Part shown: positions 20,649 to 34,683 of the stretch, piece after piece
Position numbering within the stretch: position 1 is the stretch's first letter
How the letters are laid out: every line of letters begins with the position of its first letter
Assembly (NCBI GenBank): GCA_026874595.1
Contig: CM049307.1
Coordinates: 35,692,862 to 35,756,861 of the forward strand
Reading direction: 5' to 3'
Length of the DNA stretch: 64,000 nt
DNA from: Sipunculus nudus
Taxonomy: Eukaryota; Annelida; Sipuncula; Golfingiida; Sipunculidae
Notes under the pieces: generated by a model
Told to the model about the DNA's origin: nothing
What the model saw: the letters and a program-made list of their open reading frames with translations, nothing else
Databases searched by the model: none
Program-made: the position numbers and the translations under genes

Positions 20649-23600
20649 ATGTCATCTCTTTTTATCCTGAAGATTTTAGAGAACTTAAAAATATTGAACG
20701 GCGAGGTATCATTTCAAGATTTGGAGGAAGTGGGTGTGTATTCTAGATGTCAGATTTGTCTTTTAAATTACACTTTATACCTTATTAGAATAATTGCACG
20801 AAACGAATGTTTGCGTGGAGGTGGGCGCCGCTATGTTGAAAGGGGGGTCAGATGGGGACATGCTGCTATGAGCTGCGCGTGGTCAGTATGTGCCAGGGCA
20901 AGTCCGGATGGTCTTTTCCTGATGGAACGCTGAGGGCAAGTCTGAATCTGACAAGCGGGCCACTCGTCCGTCGCCTGGACCTGTGTGGTGGCCGATCAGA
21001 AAGACTGAGGACTTTTTTATGGTTGAGGATGCCGTGCGACGTTTCATCACAGACATCAGACTTAGGCCTACAGACGCACGTTCCCTGTGTAGACTGATTC
21101 CGATTATGTCAATTAACTGATGTTTCAGGTTCTAGCTTTGTCAAATCTGAGAAGGTAGATGTCTTTGTTCAAAGATGTAACTTTAATTAATTTCATAATT
21201 AATAAAGTGTCCTCTTTCTAAAATTTCTATATATCAGATAAAATACCAAATAAGTATACATGGTTAGAGCAATACCCATTAAAATTTTAAGGAAACTTCA
21301 GTGAGACATTTCTGATAAGGTCTGTGACTTCCGATTACATTGGACAGATCCAGAATACTGTATGGTATTTAATCTACAGATGATGCTTACATTTGCTTGA
21401 TTTCATAATCATATGTGTGCCGAGATTCATGAGGAGACTGAGCAGATAAAGCATTTGCGAGCAATTTATTGCATTGTGAAAAATACTAATGTCAATTCAA
21501 ATATCTATGACTTGAGAATGTATAATTTATGCTCGACCAATTCTTAAGAAAGTTCAAACCTGCATAATAGCTGCCAGAGCAAGGTTCAATTTTGCATCAG
21601 ATTTTGTCAAAAAAAGTAAGTCCTCCATTAGAACAAGCATACAATGGCTTTGCTGAGGATTGGGAATTTAAGTCATTCCGCATCGCAGGATCAAATTGAA
21701 TGAGCCGCCATGAACTGGTTTCAGAAATATAAACATTTGTTGATATTGCCTAATCTCCTGATGCGGATGATCCGGTCAGCGCCGTGCTAACACCTGGAAA
21801 CTGAGAAAGATGTTTAGCAAGGAACTGATGATTAAAGGTGTCCCACGCGACCAAGGTTTCCTTTGGTTTAACTCTAACAGAAAGCAAAATGTTTTGTGTG
21901 CTGAAGCTCGTGTGGAGACTTTTGTCTTTTTATACCCCTTTTACAGAATAAACAAAAAGTGTCAAAACTTGTGATTGATATGTTTTAAATTATTTTAACT
22001 TTTCTGTGCATTTTTTTTAATCTACAGCAAAACAAGTTTATAAGGCAAATCACTCCTTGATTTTAAAAAATTTCTTGTCAAATGATTATTTTGTATACTC
22101 AGGGGTCTTAATTCTCAAAGTGGGCCTTTTTGCTTAAAGGATAAATTATTTTCATGATGCCCTGGGAGTTTTAAGTTATCACTTGGGAGTTTCATGTAAA
22201 AAAACGCCTAATATATTGAGAGGGGAAGGGAAAGAAAATTGACCATAGAAAGGCCATATAGTCCCTGATATAATGGCCTTATATGGTAAATTAAGTGCAT
22301 GTGTCAATGTTTAGCTTTCAGAAAGGGATTTTTCAATGTGTCAGTTTGACATAACAGTTATGATTGTGGTGTTTCTATTCACATGATCTGAATCCTTGTA
22401 TTTGCTGTATAAGACAGTGTATCAGGACTTAAGGAGTTCTGTCAGAAAAGGATAAGAAAGTTTACTGTAAGTTGATTAAAGGAGCAAGTACATCAGCTTT
22501 ACCATATTAAGTTGAAATGTCAAGATAAAAGATAGAATGCAGTTTTTTAAACCATAACATCATAAGAAACTCATATTCTTCATCAGAGTACAAAAAAAGT
22601 GTTTCACGAGGTATTTATAATGTTGTACGTAGTTGTTTGTTCATCATTTTGTCTGTTAACAGCAAGATCATAATTATTGTCCTGTCAACACGATAACTTT
22701 TGTAGGGTTGGATATTTTCCCCCAAAATTTGAAACACTGTCTGAATTTTGCAAGTGCAAAAATAAGCCATTCTAGCTCTTTATATTTTCTTCATATCTCG
22801 AGGAAGATATGTATTTGTAGGTATCAGTGGAAGGAAATATTGGATGTGGAAAATCAACATTTCTCGAATACTTCCAGTCTTGTCCAAAAGTTGAGGTAAG
22901 TGTAGCAAGATCATTTCTTCAAAATTGTTTATGTGGCTGGTGTGGTCGGTGGTGTTGCATGGTCCCTTTTCTTCAGTGTCTAATGGTAGAATACATTTTA
23001 TTCCGACTCGTATTAGTTATTATGACAGATAGATGATTGATTGAAGAATTTCATTTTAAGTGTGGTTTCTTTTCCTATCACCAGTCATAAATTAAATTGG
23101 AGAAAACATTTAAGGGCAAATAAATTTGTGCTGTGCACAACCTGCTGTTTCTGCATTTACAGCTTGCTAATGTATAAAGCTTTGTAGTTTGGGCATAACA
23201 TGCATTACACTTGTATAACAGAATTACATCGATTAAAGGAAGTCCCAGGTCTTGACTGTTATAAAAAATTCGATATATGGAGGCAAACCCTGTGCAGTCT
23301 CATTTTTATAAAAATCATCCCAAAACTGTCAATGTATTTTTTGTCATGATATGCAATTTCGATATTGTCATGTGTATACATTTTGTCAGTAGGCATTGAA
23401 GGAGCCAGTTGAACAATGGAGAGATCTCAGAGGACATAATGCATTGGTAAGTTCAGATCAATAAACAATTAAGCAGTTCCTATGACAGACAGTGAACATA
23501 TACATTTTACTGTTAATTTATTTGTGTGGAATGATCTGCAAGTAATTATTAGGCAGCATTTGGTAGGTAATTGTTACTTTTGTCGTGACAATTTATTTTT

Positions 23601-26600
23601 TGTCATTAAGCTTTCATGAGTCCTTGAAGTCGTAACAATTATTTAAGTTTCACGAAGTCTCTTGATGTTATAAATTTTTCTCTTGGTATTTACTTTTAAT
23701 TTAGCTAATTTGTGAGAAAAACTAACTTGATAATCTTATTAATATTGTGGTATCACTGGGAGGCAATATCTTAAATAAAACTAGAAACTGTATATTTATT
23801 TTAATAGAAGTTTATACAATTATTATACAGGAACTGCTGTACAAGGATCCCACAAGGTGGAACTTCTCATTCAACAATTATGCTTTGTTGACCGGGCTTG
23901 AAATGCACAAAAAAGAAGTGGTAAGTTTACACATGTTCATTCATACATTATATTAATGCATTGGTCTGATAACACTTTTATTTATTATGTAGCAATTATA
24001 TCCTTTGGAATCATTTAATGTAATTCCTCATTTTCCATATTCAGGAGCAAGAATTAAATGTGTAAAATTTTGTCAGTTTCAGTAGTAATTTCCCATGAAA
24101 AACACTTAAATGTATCAGCAGTAATTACGCAGATTTTAATTCTTTTATTCTGTTCTTCAATCTTGCTAGTGTAGATTCATTGTTAAAATCATTAATGAAA
24201 GATATATATATACTTAAGATATATATTCTGTATTTACAGTAGTTCTTCATAAGTTATTATATACATCTTGCAGCCCGTCCCAGTGAAGATGTTGGAACGA
24301 TCATTGTTCAGTACCAGATACGTATTTGTAGAAAACAGTCATCTAAGGTAAGCATGAACGTTCAAATCTTTTGTAATTGATCATAATTATACACAGAAAA
24401 ATTAAGTTATGGTAAAAAGAAAAACAAATTAACATCGGGGGGGGGGGGGCTTATTGAACATGACGTAAAAAAATGCAATGTCCTTAGTATTGTAATGATT
24501 TGTAGCATAACTGACTTAACTGACTCGGAACTGTATTCAAAGATGTCTCCATAGCATTAGTTCAAAAATAGAAAAGACTTTATTTTTTTTTTTTGTAAAT
24601 TTTCACTTAGATATAATGTGATGTATCCATTTTTCATTTTGGTGATTTCCTTTTATATAATTATGTATTTTTTTATTTAATAAATAAATAAATAATAGGA
24701 AAGCTTGTATTAAACCGTCTTTCACTGATTTAGGTGTGTTAATTTCATCCAGTGGTTTCCTGACAAGTCTTGAATATGCAGTTTTGTCAGAATGGTTTGA
24801 TTTCATCACTGCAACAGAGAAAATACATGTTGATCTCTTTGGTATGTACTTTATTTGTTTAAATCATACCAGCTGTTAAAATGTGGAATAGCCTGTTTCA
24901 GTAAAGACTTCCGGTAAATAAGCTTCCGTAATAGGCCATTAATTTATCAAGTCAGCATTTTTGTTTATTTAGAATTTTTAAGTAAATTTTCTTTTCAGTG
25001 TTGGTCTAATTAAGAATAGGAACATAAATTTCGTCTTTAATGACTAGTATGTTTAGCCTCTGATGAACAGTATTATTACATACCTGTAGTCATTTAAATG
25101 TGCATTTACAAACCAAACTGTACAAATTATGATATATAGAGTTAATTGCGACAACGAAAAACTTCATGCTCCAAGGTACTCAAGTTAAAAGGAACTATCA
25201 GTATAGGTTTATATGATTTAACATTCATAAATACAGATTGTGTGAGCCAAACTATGGTGCTTGCATTAACGGGGTCTATTTTGATATTTTAACTCTATTA
25301 ACTAAAGATGCCCCTAAACTACTTAACTAAACATACACAAAAATGGCCAGGAAATGCTGTATAAAGATACCCCTTAACTACTTAACTAAACATACACAAA
25401 AATGGCCAGGAAAAGCTGTTTCCATTGCACACAGGCTGTTTGTTTTGTTTAAAAAACGTGCAGGGCCCACCAAAATAATCCAAACACAAAAGCAAGGACA
25501 TCTGGAAGCAAGTCAGATGAACCAGAATTTAGCAAAGGGTGATTTGCAACTAATGATCTTTCAACTTCCATGCACATGCAACCAGCCACCCTAGGATACA
25601 TATTTTTTCGTGTCAACAATGCTATGTTTACTGACTGTACATATTGTAGATAAACAAGCTCATATATCCATCACAGAAGCATATTAAGAACTTTTCTAAG
25701 CAGGAATTACCTAGAGTTCATTAATATGCAGGGTAAGCCCTGATTACAGTTTACCTGCGTGCTTCACCTGAGATCTGCAATGGCCGTATTGGTGTCAGAA
25801 ACAGAAAAGAAGAGTCAGGTGTACACCTGGTAAGACTTTCAGATAGCTACATTTTTTTACCTATTATTTCAAACTTGGTCACCAAGTATGACATTTTCGT
25901 ACTTTGCAGTGGTGAAAAGGTAAATAAAACGAGGGAGTATTGTCTGATATACGTTTCATTTTGTCTGCTTAGTATAAATAACTGACCGTTAATGTGAAAA
26001 TAATAAATGTATTATGGAGATTTAATAAAGAAGTTTTATTTTAATAGTCTTTTATTGAGGATCTTCATGATATCTATGAAGACTGGTTCATGAAAGAAAA
26101 ATACCCAGTCCCTGCACCTGTTCTGGTAAGACGGATATGATTGTGTTATATTTTAAACCATTTATTTCATGTCAAAATAAAAAAAAAACTTTTGACACAA
26201 TACATTCTACTACTAAAGGCTTGTGAGATCTGCAACACACATCTATTTAAAGACCAGAGTTCTGTATGAAAAAAGGTGGAAACCCTGGTCTCTTAGTATA
26301 TTAGTTTATCCATGTATTACCTGGGTCACTGATGGTCTAAACTTTCGTTGGACACTGAAAATGTTTATATAATCTAAAATTAATACCTTTACTCTGATCA
26401 GGTCCCTTATCCCATGGGGGAGATTAACAGTGTATTTGGTCTGTTGGCAGTGGTGTCTGAAATTTCTTGTAAACACGATAACTCAAATTTTTTCATGGAT
26501 TTTGAATTGATTCTGCCAATATCTCAGACTAGTGTTAAAATTGGTGACCTTGACCTTCAAGGTCAAATTAGCCGATATAAAAATATTGTGAACTTTTGAA

Positions 26601-27581
26601 ATATTGCACATTTTTTTCTCAAATTTGATACACAAGTTAAATTTCACCAAGTTCTTGGATGAGTTTGAAACTGGTGACCATGACCTTGATCACTTTAACC
26701 TTGACCACTCAATATATTTTCTTGAAATTTGATACGCGAATTGTTTCATCTCAAATCTCAGTGTTGAAAAACTGATGACAATTAGCCAAAATTGAATTTT
26801 TGTAAACTCTTTTTGGGGACGCCTTTTGTACTATATACAAATTTGAATGTTACTCTTCTCCTATACATTCAAACTTTAGTCTTGAATTGGTTATTTTTTT
26901 TTGTTCTGGGTAAATCCTACATGGTATGCAAACTTAAAATATTAATAAACATGAAATAAACAACCGTTAACAGTCTAATTTGTAAAGCACAAAGGCGCCC
27001 CCTAGTAGCAGTGATAGCAGATATATAGCAAGCAGCCATGTTTGAACAGACGATAGGCTGTTACTGAGTACTCAGGTGGATTAAGACACACATACACAAA
27101 AGTTATAACATTTCAGCCAAATAATTATTATGTAAACCTGCTGTGGATATACCAATCAAACAGAAAAAAAAACATTTTTTTATGCTATTTCATCCAGATA
27201 AAAGGTGAGAAGCTGTCAGTTTAAAAGCTAGTTCTAACATTTTTGTTTTGATATCGAAGTGTATGGATACTGAGAGCGCCACCAGTGATGATAGTTTTGC
27301 TTGTATGGTATATATACCGCTACTTGTTTAGCTGCTCACTCGGTGGTCAGCTCTACCTAATTAACGTTGCTCATTTCTTGCTGCCTTTTTTCTGCAGTTT
27401 AGTCAAGTCAGTTTAGTTGGTTTTAACATCACAATTCACTCTTAACATTTCACCATCTTCATATAAGATCACCAGTGTAACCTTTTCTGATTATCAGGTG
27501 TTGGACGCCAGCCATGAGTTGAAGCAGATGGAACAGATATACGAGGAACACAGGTCAGAGATTCTGTTTGGATGTACGTGA
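20649..27581 (+). CDS. Deoxynucleoside kinase (TK2/dNK-like), copy A
   Basis: Ten exons: 20649-20733, 22414-22466, 22821-22895, 23393-23446, 23831-23920, 24274-24347, 24753-24841, 25750-25829, 26048-26125 and 27498-27581. They give 253 aa, all joins in frame. Motifs in order: P-loop EGNIGCGKST, substrate residues EPVEQW, YKDPTRWNFSFNNY, ERSLFSTRYVFVEN, VYLRASPE, the Arg-rich LID RIGVRNRKEES and LHDIYEDWF. The enzyme transfers phosphate from ATP to the 5'-OH of deoxynucleosides in salvage. Compared with copy B, exon 8 reads ICNGRIG instead of VCYDRIG and VHL instead of VPL, and exon 9 reads IYEDWF instead of LHEDWL. Several of these changes leave the family consensus. The start used by copy B is ATA here; the nearest in-frame ATG adds 14 residues. 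It may be active with altered properties or decaying. Confidence 0.87.
25235..25735. repeat. Insertion in intron 7 of kinase A with a 57-bp tandem repeat
   Basis: Copy B lacks this block between equivalent points. A unit containing ACTACTTAACTAAACATACA occurs twice at about 25318-25420. The 83-codon open frame over it shows no similarity I recognise. Confidence 0.5.
26414..27340. repeat. Intron 9 repeats of the CTTGACCTTCAAGGTCAAAT type (kinase A)
   Basis: Diverged units at about 26450-26810 combine ACACGATAACTCAAAT, TTCTGCCAATATCTCAGA and GACCTTCAAGGTCAAA words, followed by unit-less insertion sequence to about 27340. Copy B has a longer array of the same family at 50920-51600. Confidence 0.6.
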
Positions 27582-29527
27582 TGATTGCTTAACGTACATT
27601 CCATAGCACCACACCTGTTGTCACACAGTGGATCTGTTCTGTGCTAGTGCCAAGCTGCAAAATATTGTTAAATTCATCTCAAATGTATATATATGTGTAT
27701 AACTAGAGATCATGTTTAGGAGTATGCTTGAATATAGGATAGGTTGAAAATATTACAAGTGTGCACTGGTGTATAAAGAAGCACTGTCAGAAAGGAAAGG
27801 GAATGTAAATGTGATAAAGTATATTTTTATCTATATGCTTTTAAAGTTAATGCAACTAGTGTTGAAGTCATGATTCATGATTAAAGGAAGTCAGGCAATC
27901 ATGTATTTTAGTATAGAGTGCTTTAGCCACGATCCAACGATTTGAAGTTTCTATTGTGAAATAACAACCTGTGCTTAATGATAGTACCATCGGAATTCAG
28001 CTATTCAAATATGAAGAAAGGTAAGTTTATGTATAAAAATGCCACATGTTCATAGAGGTGGCTAGAAGATAGATCTGGACACATTTTGGGTTGAGCATTG
28101 ATAGGTCATTTTAAGATTTATAGATGTGTGTATGTATATATTAAATGAACACTTGGCCTTCTTTGGTGTTGACATTGCTATGTGCACTATGTTTAACGAG
28201 ATTTTTTGGAGTAATCTTTTGAATATAACCAAAACTTGTGTTCTTATTGCCAAGAAAGGTAACTCGGGGCATTTTATACTCATCTTTACTTGTGTGGCTT
28301 TTTACAAAAGCGACTTGTACGCTGATGAACCAACAAGTTATTACAAACTGATACTGTTAGTTGTGATTCTGATTCTGATTCCTAAAAACAAGTCAGTTCA
28401 ATATTTGCAAATGATGTCATCTGTAATTATGATCTGGATTAATGCTTGTATCATGGCAAAATGAGCTAGATAAGAACCCATAGAAAATCTGTTTAAATGA
28501 TAAACACTAGGTATCAACAAGAGATTTTTTACAAAGTCTAGTTTATTTGATTTTTGTAAAATGCCATAAACTAAAACTTGCACTTAGAATACCGTATCCA
28601 ATTGGCCAGATAAGATGTTGCACAAGAACCTGGGTGAAAGATGTGTTCACATGGGACTGAGCCACAATTGATAAGGAATACTGTTATTGAGTAGCTTAAG
28701 ACTGTTGATGTTTGTCTGATGTGCATCCAGTAGATGATTTCAACTTTTTTATATTTACCATGTAAATTAAATGATCTTTGAACCGTACCACTCATGACTG
28801 TGTTATTTTTAACCAATTCTCAGTATGTGCATGTGATACAGATAAAAAGTGTAGTGTATGAGTTGACAGGACAGTTTTAAAATTCAGGTAGTTTATGCCT
28901 GGAATAATTACTATGAAAAAGACATTGCTCAGATTTTCATATAAAAAGTAGTGCAGCTATACATATTTTAATGCAATGTGAAACTAAGAAATGAACATTC
29001 AAAAATTGAAATAGGACTGGACTTTTATACCACACGAGTTTTTATGTAGTTATATGCCAATAGTAACATTCACATAAAATCCCAACAGGTTCCTGTCATC
29101 ATAATTGCCCCCTGCTCCGCGGATGACATTGATTTTGGTTTGTCTGTCCGTCTGTCTGACAGTCTGTCAGGTTTTTTTCGTTTCCATGCGATAAGTTTAC
29201 TTATTTTTATCCGATATCATTTAAATTTGGGTCTGTGATTTCTCTCATGCACACCTTGGTTGGGATTGGTTTTGGAGTGTCTTTCTGAAAAAAAAAAAAT
29301 TCTCTCCAGCTGAAAAACAAAATTATCACATCTTGGTCCAATTTCTCAATGTGCTTTAGTTTTAATGTTCGTTTGCAGATGTCTCTATATGTCATAGTGG
29401 ATTTTGGTCTTATTTCTCCATGTGTTTTAGTTTTTATATTCGCCTGCAAATGTCTCCACATGTCATAGTGCATCTGTTTAAAGTTTTCATGTACCCTCAA
29501 GATTTTCTCCACATGTTATTGTATCTT
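27582..29527. other. 3' flank of kinase A and edge of duplication copy A
   Basis: Block-wise similarity to 51932-54365 runs to about 29065. The 112-codon frame at 28126-28464 is not preserved in copy B. From 29066 to 29527 there is low-complexity sequence with CTGTCTGTCCGTCTGTC-like words and a GTCTCCACATGTCATAGTG-like repeat. Confidence 0.55.
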
Positions 29528-29770
29528 CATCTAGCTTAAACACTGGGTCCCGGAGAACCTCTCCCCTTCCCCGAGCATAAACATCGGGTCTTGGAGAACC
29601 TCATCCCTTCCTCTTGCTCAAACATCGGGTCCCAGAGAACCTCTTCCCTCATCTAACTCAAACACTGGGTCCCGGAGAACCTCTCCCCTTCCCCTAGATC
29701 AAACATCGGGTCCTTGAGAACCTCTTCCCTTCCTCTAGCTCAAACATTGGGTCCCGGAGAACCTCTGCTG
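29528..29770. repeat. Minisatellite, six units of about 43 bp
   Basis: The unit core CATCGGGTCCCGGAGAACCTC begins near 29537, 29582, 29625, 29662, 29703 and 29746. Copy A has only two units at 445-525, so unit number changed after duplication. Confidence 0.85.
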
Positions 29771-30084
29771 CGACCCTGTTTAAGACTCATTGGTCTATTG
29801 TTTCAGACTCCCTATTAACGTGTGCATGTCCGTTAAATTTATGTCCATCCCTTAAATTCATGTCAAATACAGTTATAACATTTTTCTGTTTTATTTTTAC
29901 GTCCTCCTGTACTGCTCTCTTCCGCTTGCAATATAATCGTATAAAAATTTAATAAAAACATTGAAAAAATGAAAATATAATAAAAAAAACGGCCCAAACA
30001 ATTCCCATTTATAGAACAAGAACTGCCTATTTGTCATTATATACAAGGTTTGCTACATACTAGTATCTTTTATTCCATCAACAG

Positions 30085-30925
30085 GAGCTGCGTCCGAATG
30101 TTATCCTTTTCCTCAACTACGTGATCTCTGGTTATTAGGGTCCGTAACAATTGTGATACATAGATACGGATATGCAAATAGGTGTGATAGGATTTTGTTA
30201 AATGTCACAGGGCCAGATATACAATTCATATCGTTTTGAATATATAATTTGTTCGTATGCTGATCCATAACCTCAAAACCATCACTGGGAAATTAAGACA
30301 AGCGCAACGTTAAATGTGAAGTGTATTTGTGTCTTCGTGAAAGGAAGGCTATATATGTTAACCATATATATGACATCAGATGCGTAAATTATTGTGAAGG
30401 TACACGGTCGTGTATGTGTACATTTAAACGTTGTGAAACATTTTCTTCAATGAAACTTGCAGAAGCTATTACTTTTAAACAAAAGAGGCTCATTAAAAAT
30501 CCGTTTTTTTTCTGGTTAATGCAGTTTTGTGAATTTCATATACTAAAATGTCACATAAATTTAATTTACACACTCTACGGAAATCTAAATGCTTGTATAC
30601 AAGGTCCACCCAATATCAGTTCTGGTTTCTTTCTGATTCGAATGCCTTTCGCATGTCTCATTTTTATATAAATTTGACCAATGAGTCTTCATGTAGGGTT
30701 GCTTACGTTAATCAGTTATTCTCCATATGGGCATGTGTATGTTAAATCCATATATAAATACACACTTCTATGTTTTGCAGCAACCCAGGACGAATGCGAG
30801 TAAAAGTATGCCAGTGTGACGTCACATTCGCAGAGTGCCTTAAGGAACACACGTCTATCTACAATGAGAGTTTGGTTGGGGTCAGGAACAGGATGTGCAA
30901 ACGTTCAAGGAATCGTGACCTTTGA
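30085..30925 (+). pseudogene. Broken copy of the PLA2-like gene 3' end
   Basis: The last exon is recognisable at 30781-30925, after a good acceptor. It carries a C-to-T change that makes a stop (GAG TAA) and a one-base deletion in the adjacent A run, so the frame is lost early. The region matching the catalytic exon 2 (998-1104 in copy A) is missing: intron 1 sequence near 30120 runs directly into intron 2 sequence (GATACGGATATGCAAATAGG). A functional enzyme is excluded. The parent gene remains intact at 1-2010 as far as visible. Confidence 0.85.
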
Positions 30926-31067
30926 CCTCCACTCTGTCCTAACATAAATGTATTTAGAACTATTGATAAACTGTTTGTCATTTGGACTTTATTATTTAGC
31001 AGTTACTCCCCAATCGAAGACCATATAAGCAGGGATCTGTACACGAGTCTTATATGTATATATATAA

Positions 31068-31113
<46 letters not shown>

Positions 31114-31645
31114 GGTCCATGTCATTTTAGGCTTTACGCACAAGGTCACCGTCCATTTGTTTTAGCTCAATTTAATTATCAACTGCTAGGTGTTTCAGCA
31201 AGATAGAAAGCAAAATCAAGTGCAATCAACTTGGTTGTTTGACCATGCGTGAAGTTGCGGTCACTCGCAACGATTTCTGTTTCTTTTACTGGTGTGCGTG
31301 CATGTGTACGGAGCACAGACTGGTGATAATTTGAACCCTGGGTCTGGATCCCCAGGCGGGCAACCTGACTGGCCCACTCGACCTATTAGTCCACATGAAT
31401 GGAGGTACCCCGAAGTTAATTTAAATCTGTGCCTCTGTGATCCGTCTTTGATCTTTTCAGTGCATTACATCAAATTACACAGATAAGTACATGTACATTT
31501 GTGTGCAATTACAAAACACCAAGGTCGTTCCCTTTTGCAGATATTTATTTATAGTCCTAAAGATGGTCTAATATGTATATTTCCGTCATACATGTCAGCT
31601 AGATTTATGCAGTTGCTAAATGTTCAAAACCTGTCAAATAAGACC

Positions 31646-31701
31646 ACCTGTCTAATGCGACCACTTTGCCCAGTTTCCTTGGGTGGTCGCATTAGACAGG
31701 T
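31646..31701. repeat. Perfect 19-bp hairpin
   Basis: ACCTGTCTAATGCGACCAC (31646-31664) and its exact inverse (31683-31701) are separated by 18 bases. It could be a fragment of a terminal-inverted-repeat element. Confidence 0.8.
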
Positions 31702-32464
31702 TCGACTGTAAATGAAGTTGCTGTTTTTGCATAACGTCTGCATAAAACAACCAAAGTTATCATAAAATACACAAAGCTAGGGGTTGCCAAACGCAAGGTA
31801 TTCAAGAAAGGCACTCTTGAAGTAATTTATTTAGTTATTTGGATAATATTATAGAGCAGATGATAATTAATATTTAGGATTAATGGTATTTTGGCCCTGT
31901 AGGCTGACATTTTGAATACATAATTAGATAAATGTTTACACATATTTTTGTCAATCATCATATATTTTTTAAATATAATAATCGAAGTAAAAATAACAAT
32001 TGTGAAGTAATATTTGCTAGCTAATGATGATCTCCTCTGAGTATAAATATGCCTGTTATTTGAAATTTGGTCATTTTGACCGATTAGGCTTCCATTTTGA
32101 ATATAAAATGAGGCAGCTGTTTCCGCATAACATCATCAATGTATGAGCAAATTTATCATGCAGTGCGCCATTTTTTTTATTGTCAAGTGGAAGGAATACA
32201 AAAGAGATACTCATGATCAAATTATGGCATAATTAAAAACATATTTCAGTGCAGACTTTAATTACGATTTGAAATTGATAATAAGTATGGCCTTGCCTGC
32301 TGCCATTTTGAATACATAATTAGGCACATGAAGAATTAGATTTATGTTCAAATAATTCTTAAATATGAAGTGTGAGATATGTATACTTAGGTTTTCTGGG
32401 TCAAGGAATCCGATTTCGATAAGTATAGAGTGATATATTAAGTCCTTTTCAAAATATTGCCTAA

Positions 32465-32505
<41 letters not shown>

Positions 32506-33491
32506 TAGAAATGAACCATTATATAACATAAAATAAATTACATAACAAGTCCTGCATATAGATTTGAATATATGTGGATTTTGGGTATGTGAGCTGCTAT
32601 TTGGAATGTGTAACCATATATTTCCTTCCGCATAACATCATGAATACAACTTTTATGGCTATTAAGTATCATTGAATACACTAGATATGGGGTTGTCTAT
32701 CCCAAAGGAATTAAAAAATGACACTCATAAAAAAATTTAGCCATCATAAACAAGAATACTAATGGGCAAATAATAAGTAATATTTTGATGTGATAAGGTA
32801 TTTGTTCTCGCGGCTTGCTATTATGAATATGTAATTAGCTGTATGCAGAAATGTACTTTTTTTCAAATATCAAAATTATATTTTAAATATGTACTCATAG
32901 GATTTTCGGTTTAACAGTTTGACAGTTTTACATTGATATTATGCAAAAATATTTCCTAGATTTATATAACGTTGTACAACGTGGTTTTAACTCTTTTTCA
33001 AATTGCTAAGATTATGTTATAAACAATGTGGATGTAAACTATTTAGTACAATAGGTAAGTAGACCCAACTAACCTGTATTGAAGGAAAGGTTTAAATATG
33101 GACTTTGTATAATTCATTTGCCTTGTGATCAATATGAAAACAGTTGGCCTCGGTCACGGCGCTCAGCTGTCTATTAGGGCTTATTAAGTCTAGAATAGCT
33201 ATATTGAATGTTTTTAACAAGCCAATCTTTATTAAACATGGAAACAAAAAGGAGCCAAAGATCAGCTCAGTAGTTTTAAGATACACGAGCGTGAAATTAA
33301 CTGAAATCTCTTAATGAGTTGGTCTGTCTATTTTGACCAAACGAAAACTAGGGAGCCATGGGTATAACGACGCTCAGCTGAACTTTGTAAAATTTTAGCA
33401 AATGCAGAATGTACTTATTTCGATTTTGTTACATATAAGCATTTGAAAAGCTTAGAGCAAATGGCCTTGCTATTTGGCAATAATCAAATAA

Positions 33492-33549
<58 letters not shown>

Positions 33550-34621
33550 AGACAAATACTACATGTGCACTTTTTGGACTACATCAAAGATGCAGGAGCC
33601 TCTCATGATCAAATATTTGTAAAACTATCTGTATTTCAACTATCTGAAAGTAATATGTGTTTAAAATACCCACTGGAAATAGCTGTAGCCCTGTAAAATA
33701 TAGAATAAGGAAGAAAGTGGAGATGAGCTGTTGTATGATAATACACATTCAATTTATTACCTGAAATAAAATACTGTAAAAATATTGCAGGATTACATGA
33801 ATATATGCTTGACTACATTCTTTTAAACGATACAATTCTTAAGATTACATATGCAAAATGGATTCAAGAACACTGCCTGGTGAAAATAATGGCGTTTTGT
33901 TTAATCTGAAATGCGGCAGCTAATATCTTCTCAAAAGTACCAAACATTTAATAAAGATGCTGCTCTGACAAGAGCATTTGCTGCCTGGCATTTGGCTGCC
34001 TGGCATATCAAGGTCAAGCCACCAGTTTGTGTTCCTCTTCAAAGAAAATTGTTGAAAAAAAATCCATGTATCAAACTTGAGGAAAATATGTGCAATACGG
34101 CAATAATTATGGGATTCCGATATTTTAACTTCAAATTTGAGAACTTTGTTCAAACAGCTTGTGCATCACATTTGAGTAAGAATATGTAGTACTTCAAATG
34201 GTATGATTTCCATAAGAAATCCTTTATTTCCATATGTTATGGCCTTGAACCCCAAGGTCAAGGTCTGTTCTGAGAACCTGGTTGAAACAATTTCAGGAAA
34301 AATATGCAATGCTTCAAACACTTCAAAGAGTCTCACAATTATTGTGCATGTTTTACCACGTGCCTTGCATAATATACGTCACTAAGACCTACTTTCTGGT
34401 TCCAAAAAGTGCCAGTCTAACAGATGGACGGAACTACATGTAAACGATGTATATGTGAAAGATAAATAACAACAGATGTGGGTCTCTACCAATGATAATC
34501 CTATTATAAAGGTTATGAACTCTGTTAAAGTATCATTTAAAACCATATTTTACATTTTACAATTTTACATCCACATATTTTATAACTAAGTTTTATTATG
34601 AATAAAAATAGAGAATGTGGG

Positions 34622-34683
<62 letters not shown>

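Larger units (their letters stand above)
400..29065. repeat. Segmental duplication, copy A
   Basis: The order of landmarks matches copy B at 29520-54365: the GGGTCCCGGAGAACCTC minisatellite, PLA2 last exon, an unknown block with GCCGCTACACGGCA, the tRNA-like SINE, the kinase promoter, ten kinase exons and about 1.5 kb of 3' flank. Copy A carries the 15.1-kb transposon that B lacks. Edges are approximate because both ends fade into repeats. Confidence 0.85.

Noticed and set aside
28126..28464. 112-codon frame downstream of kinase A
   Set aside because: The paralogous sequence near 53410-53760 breaks the frame repeatedly, so there is no sign of coding selection.
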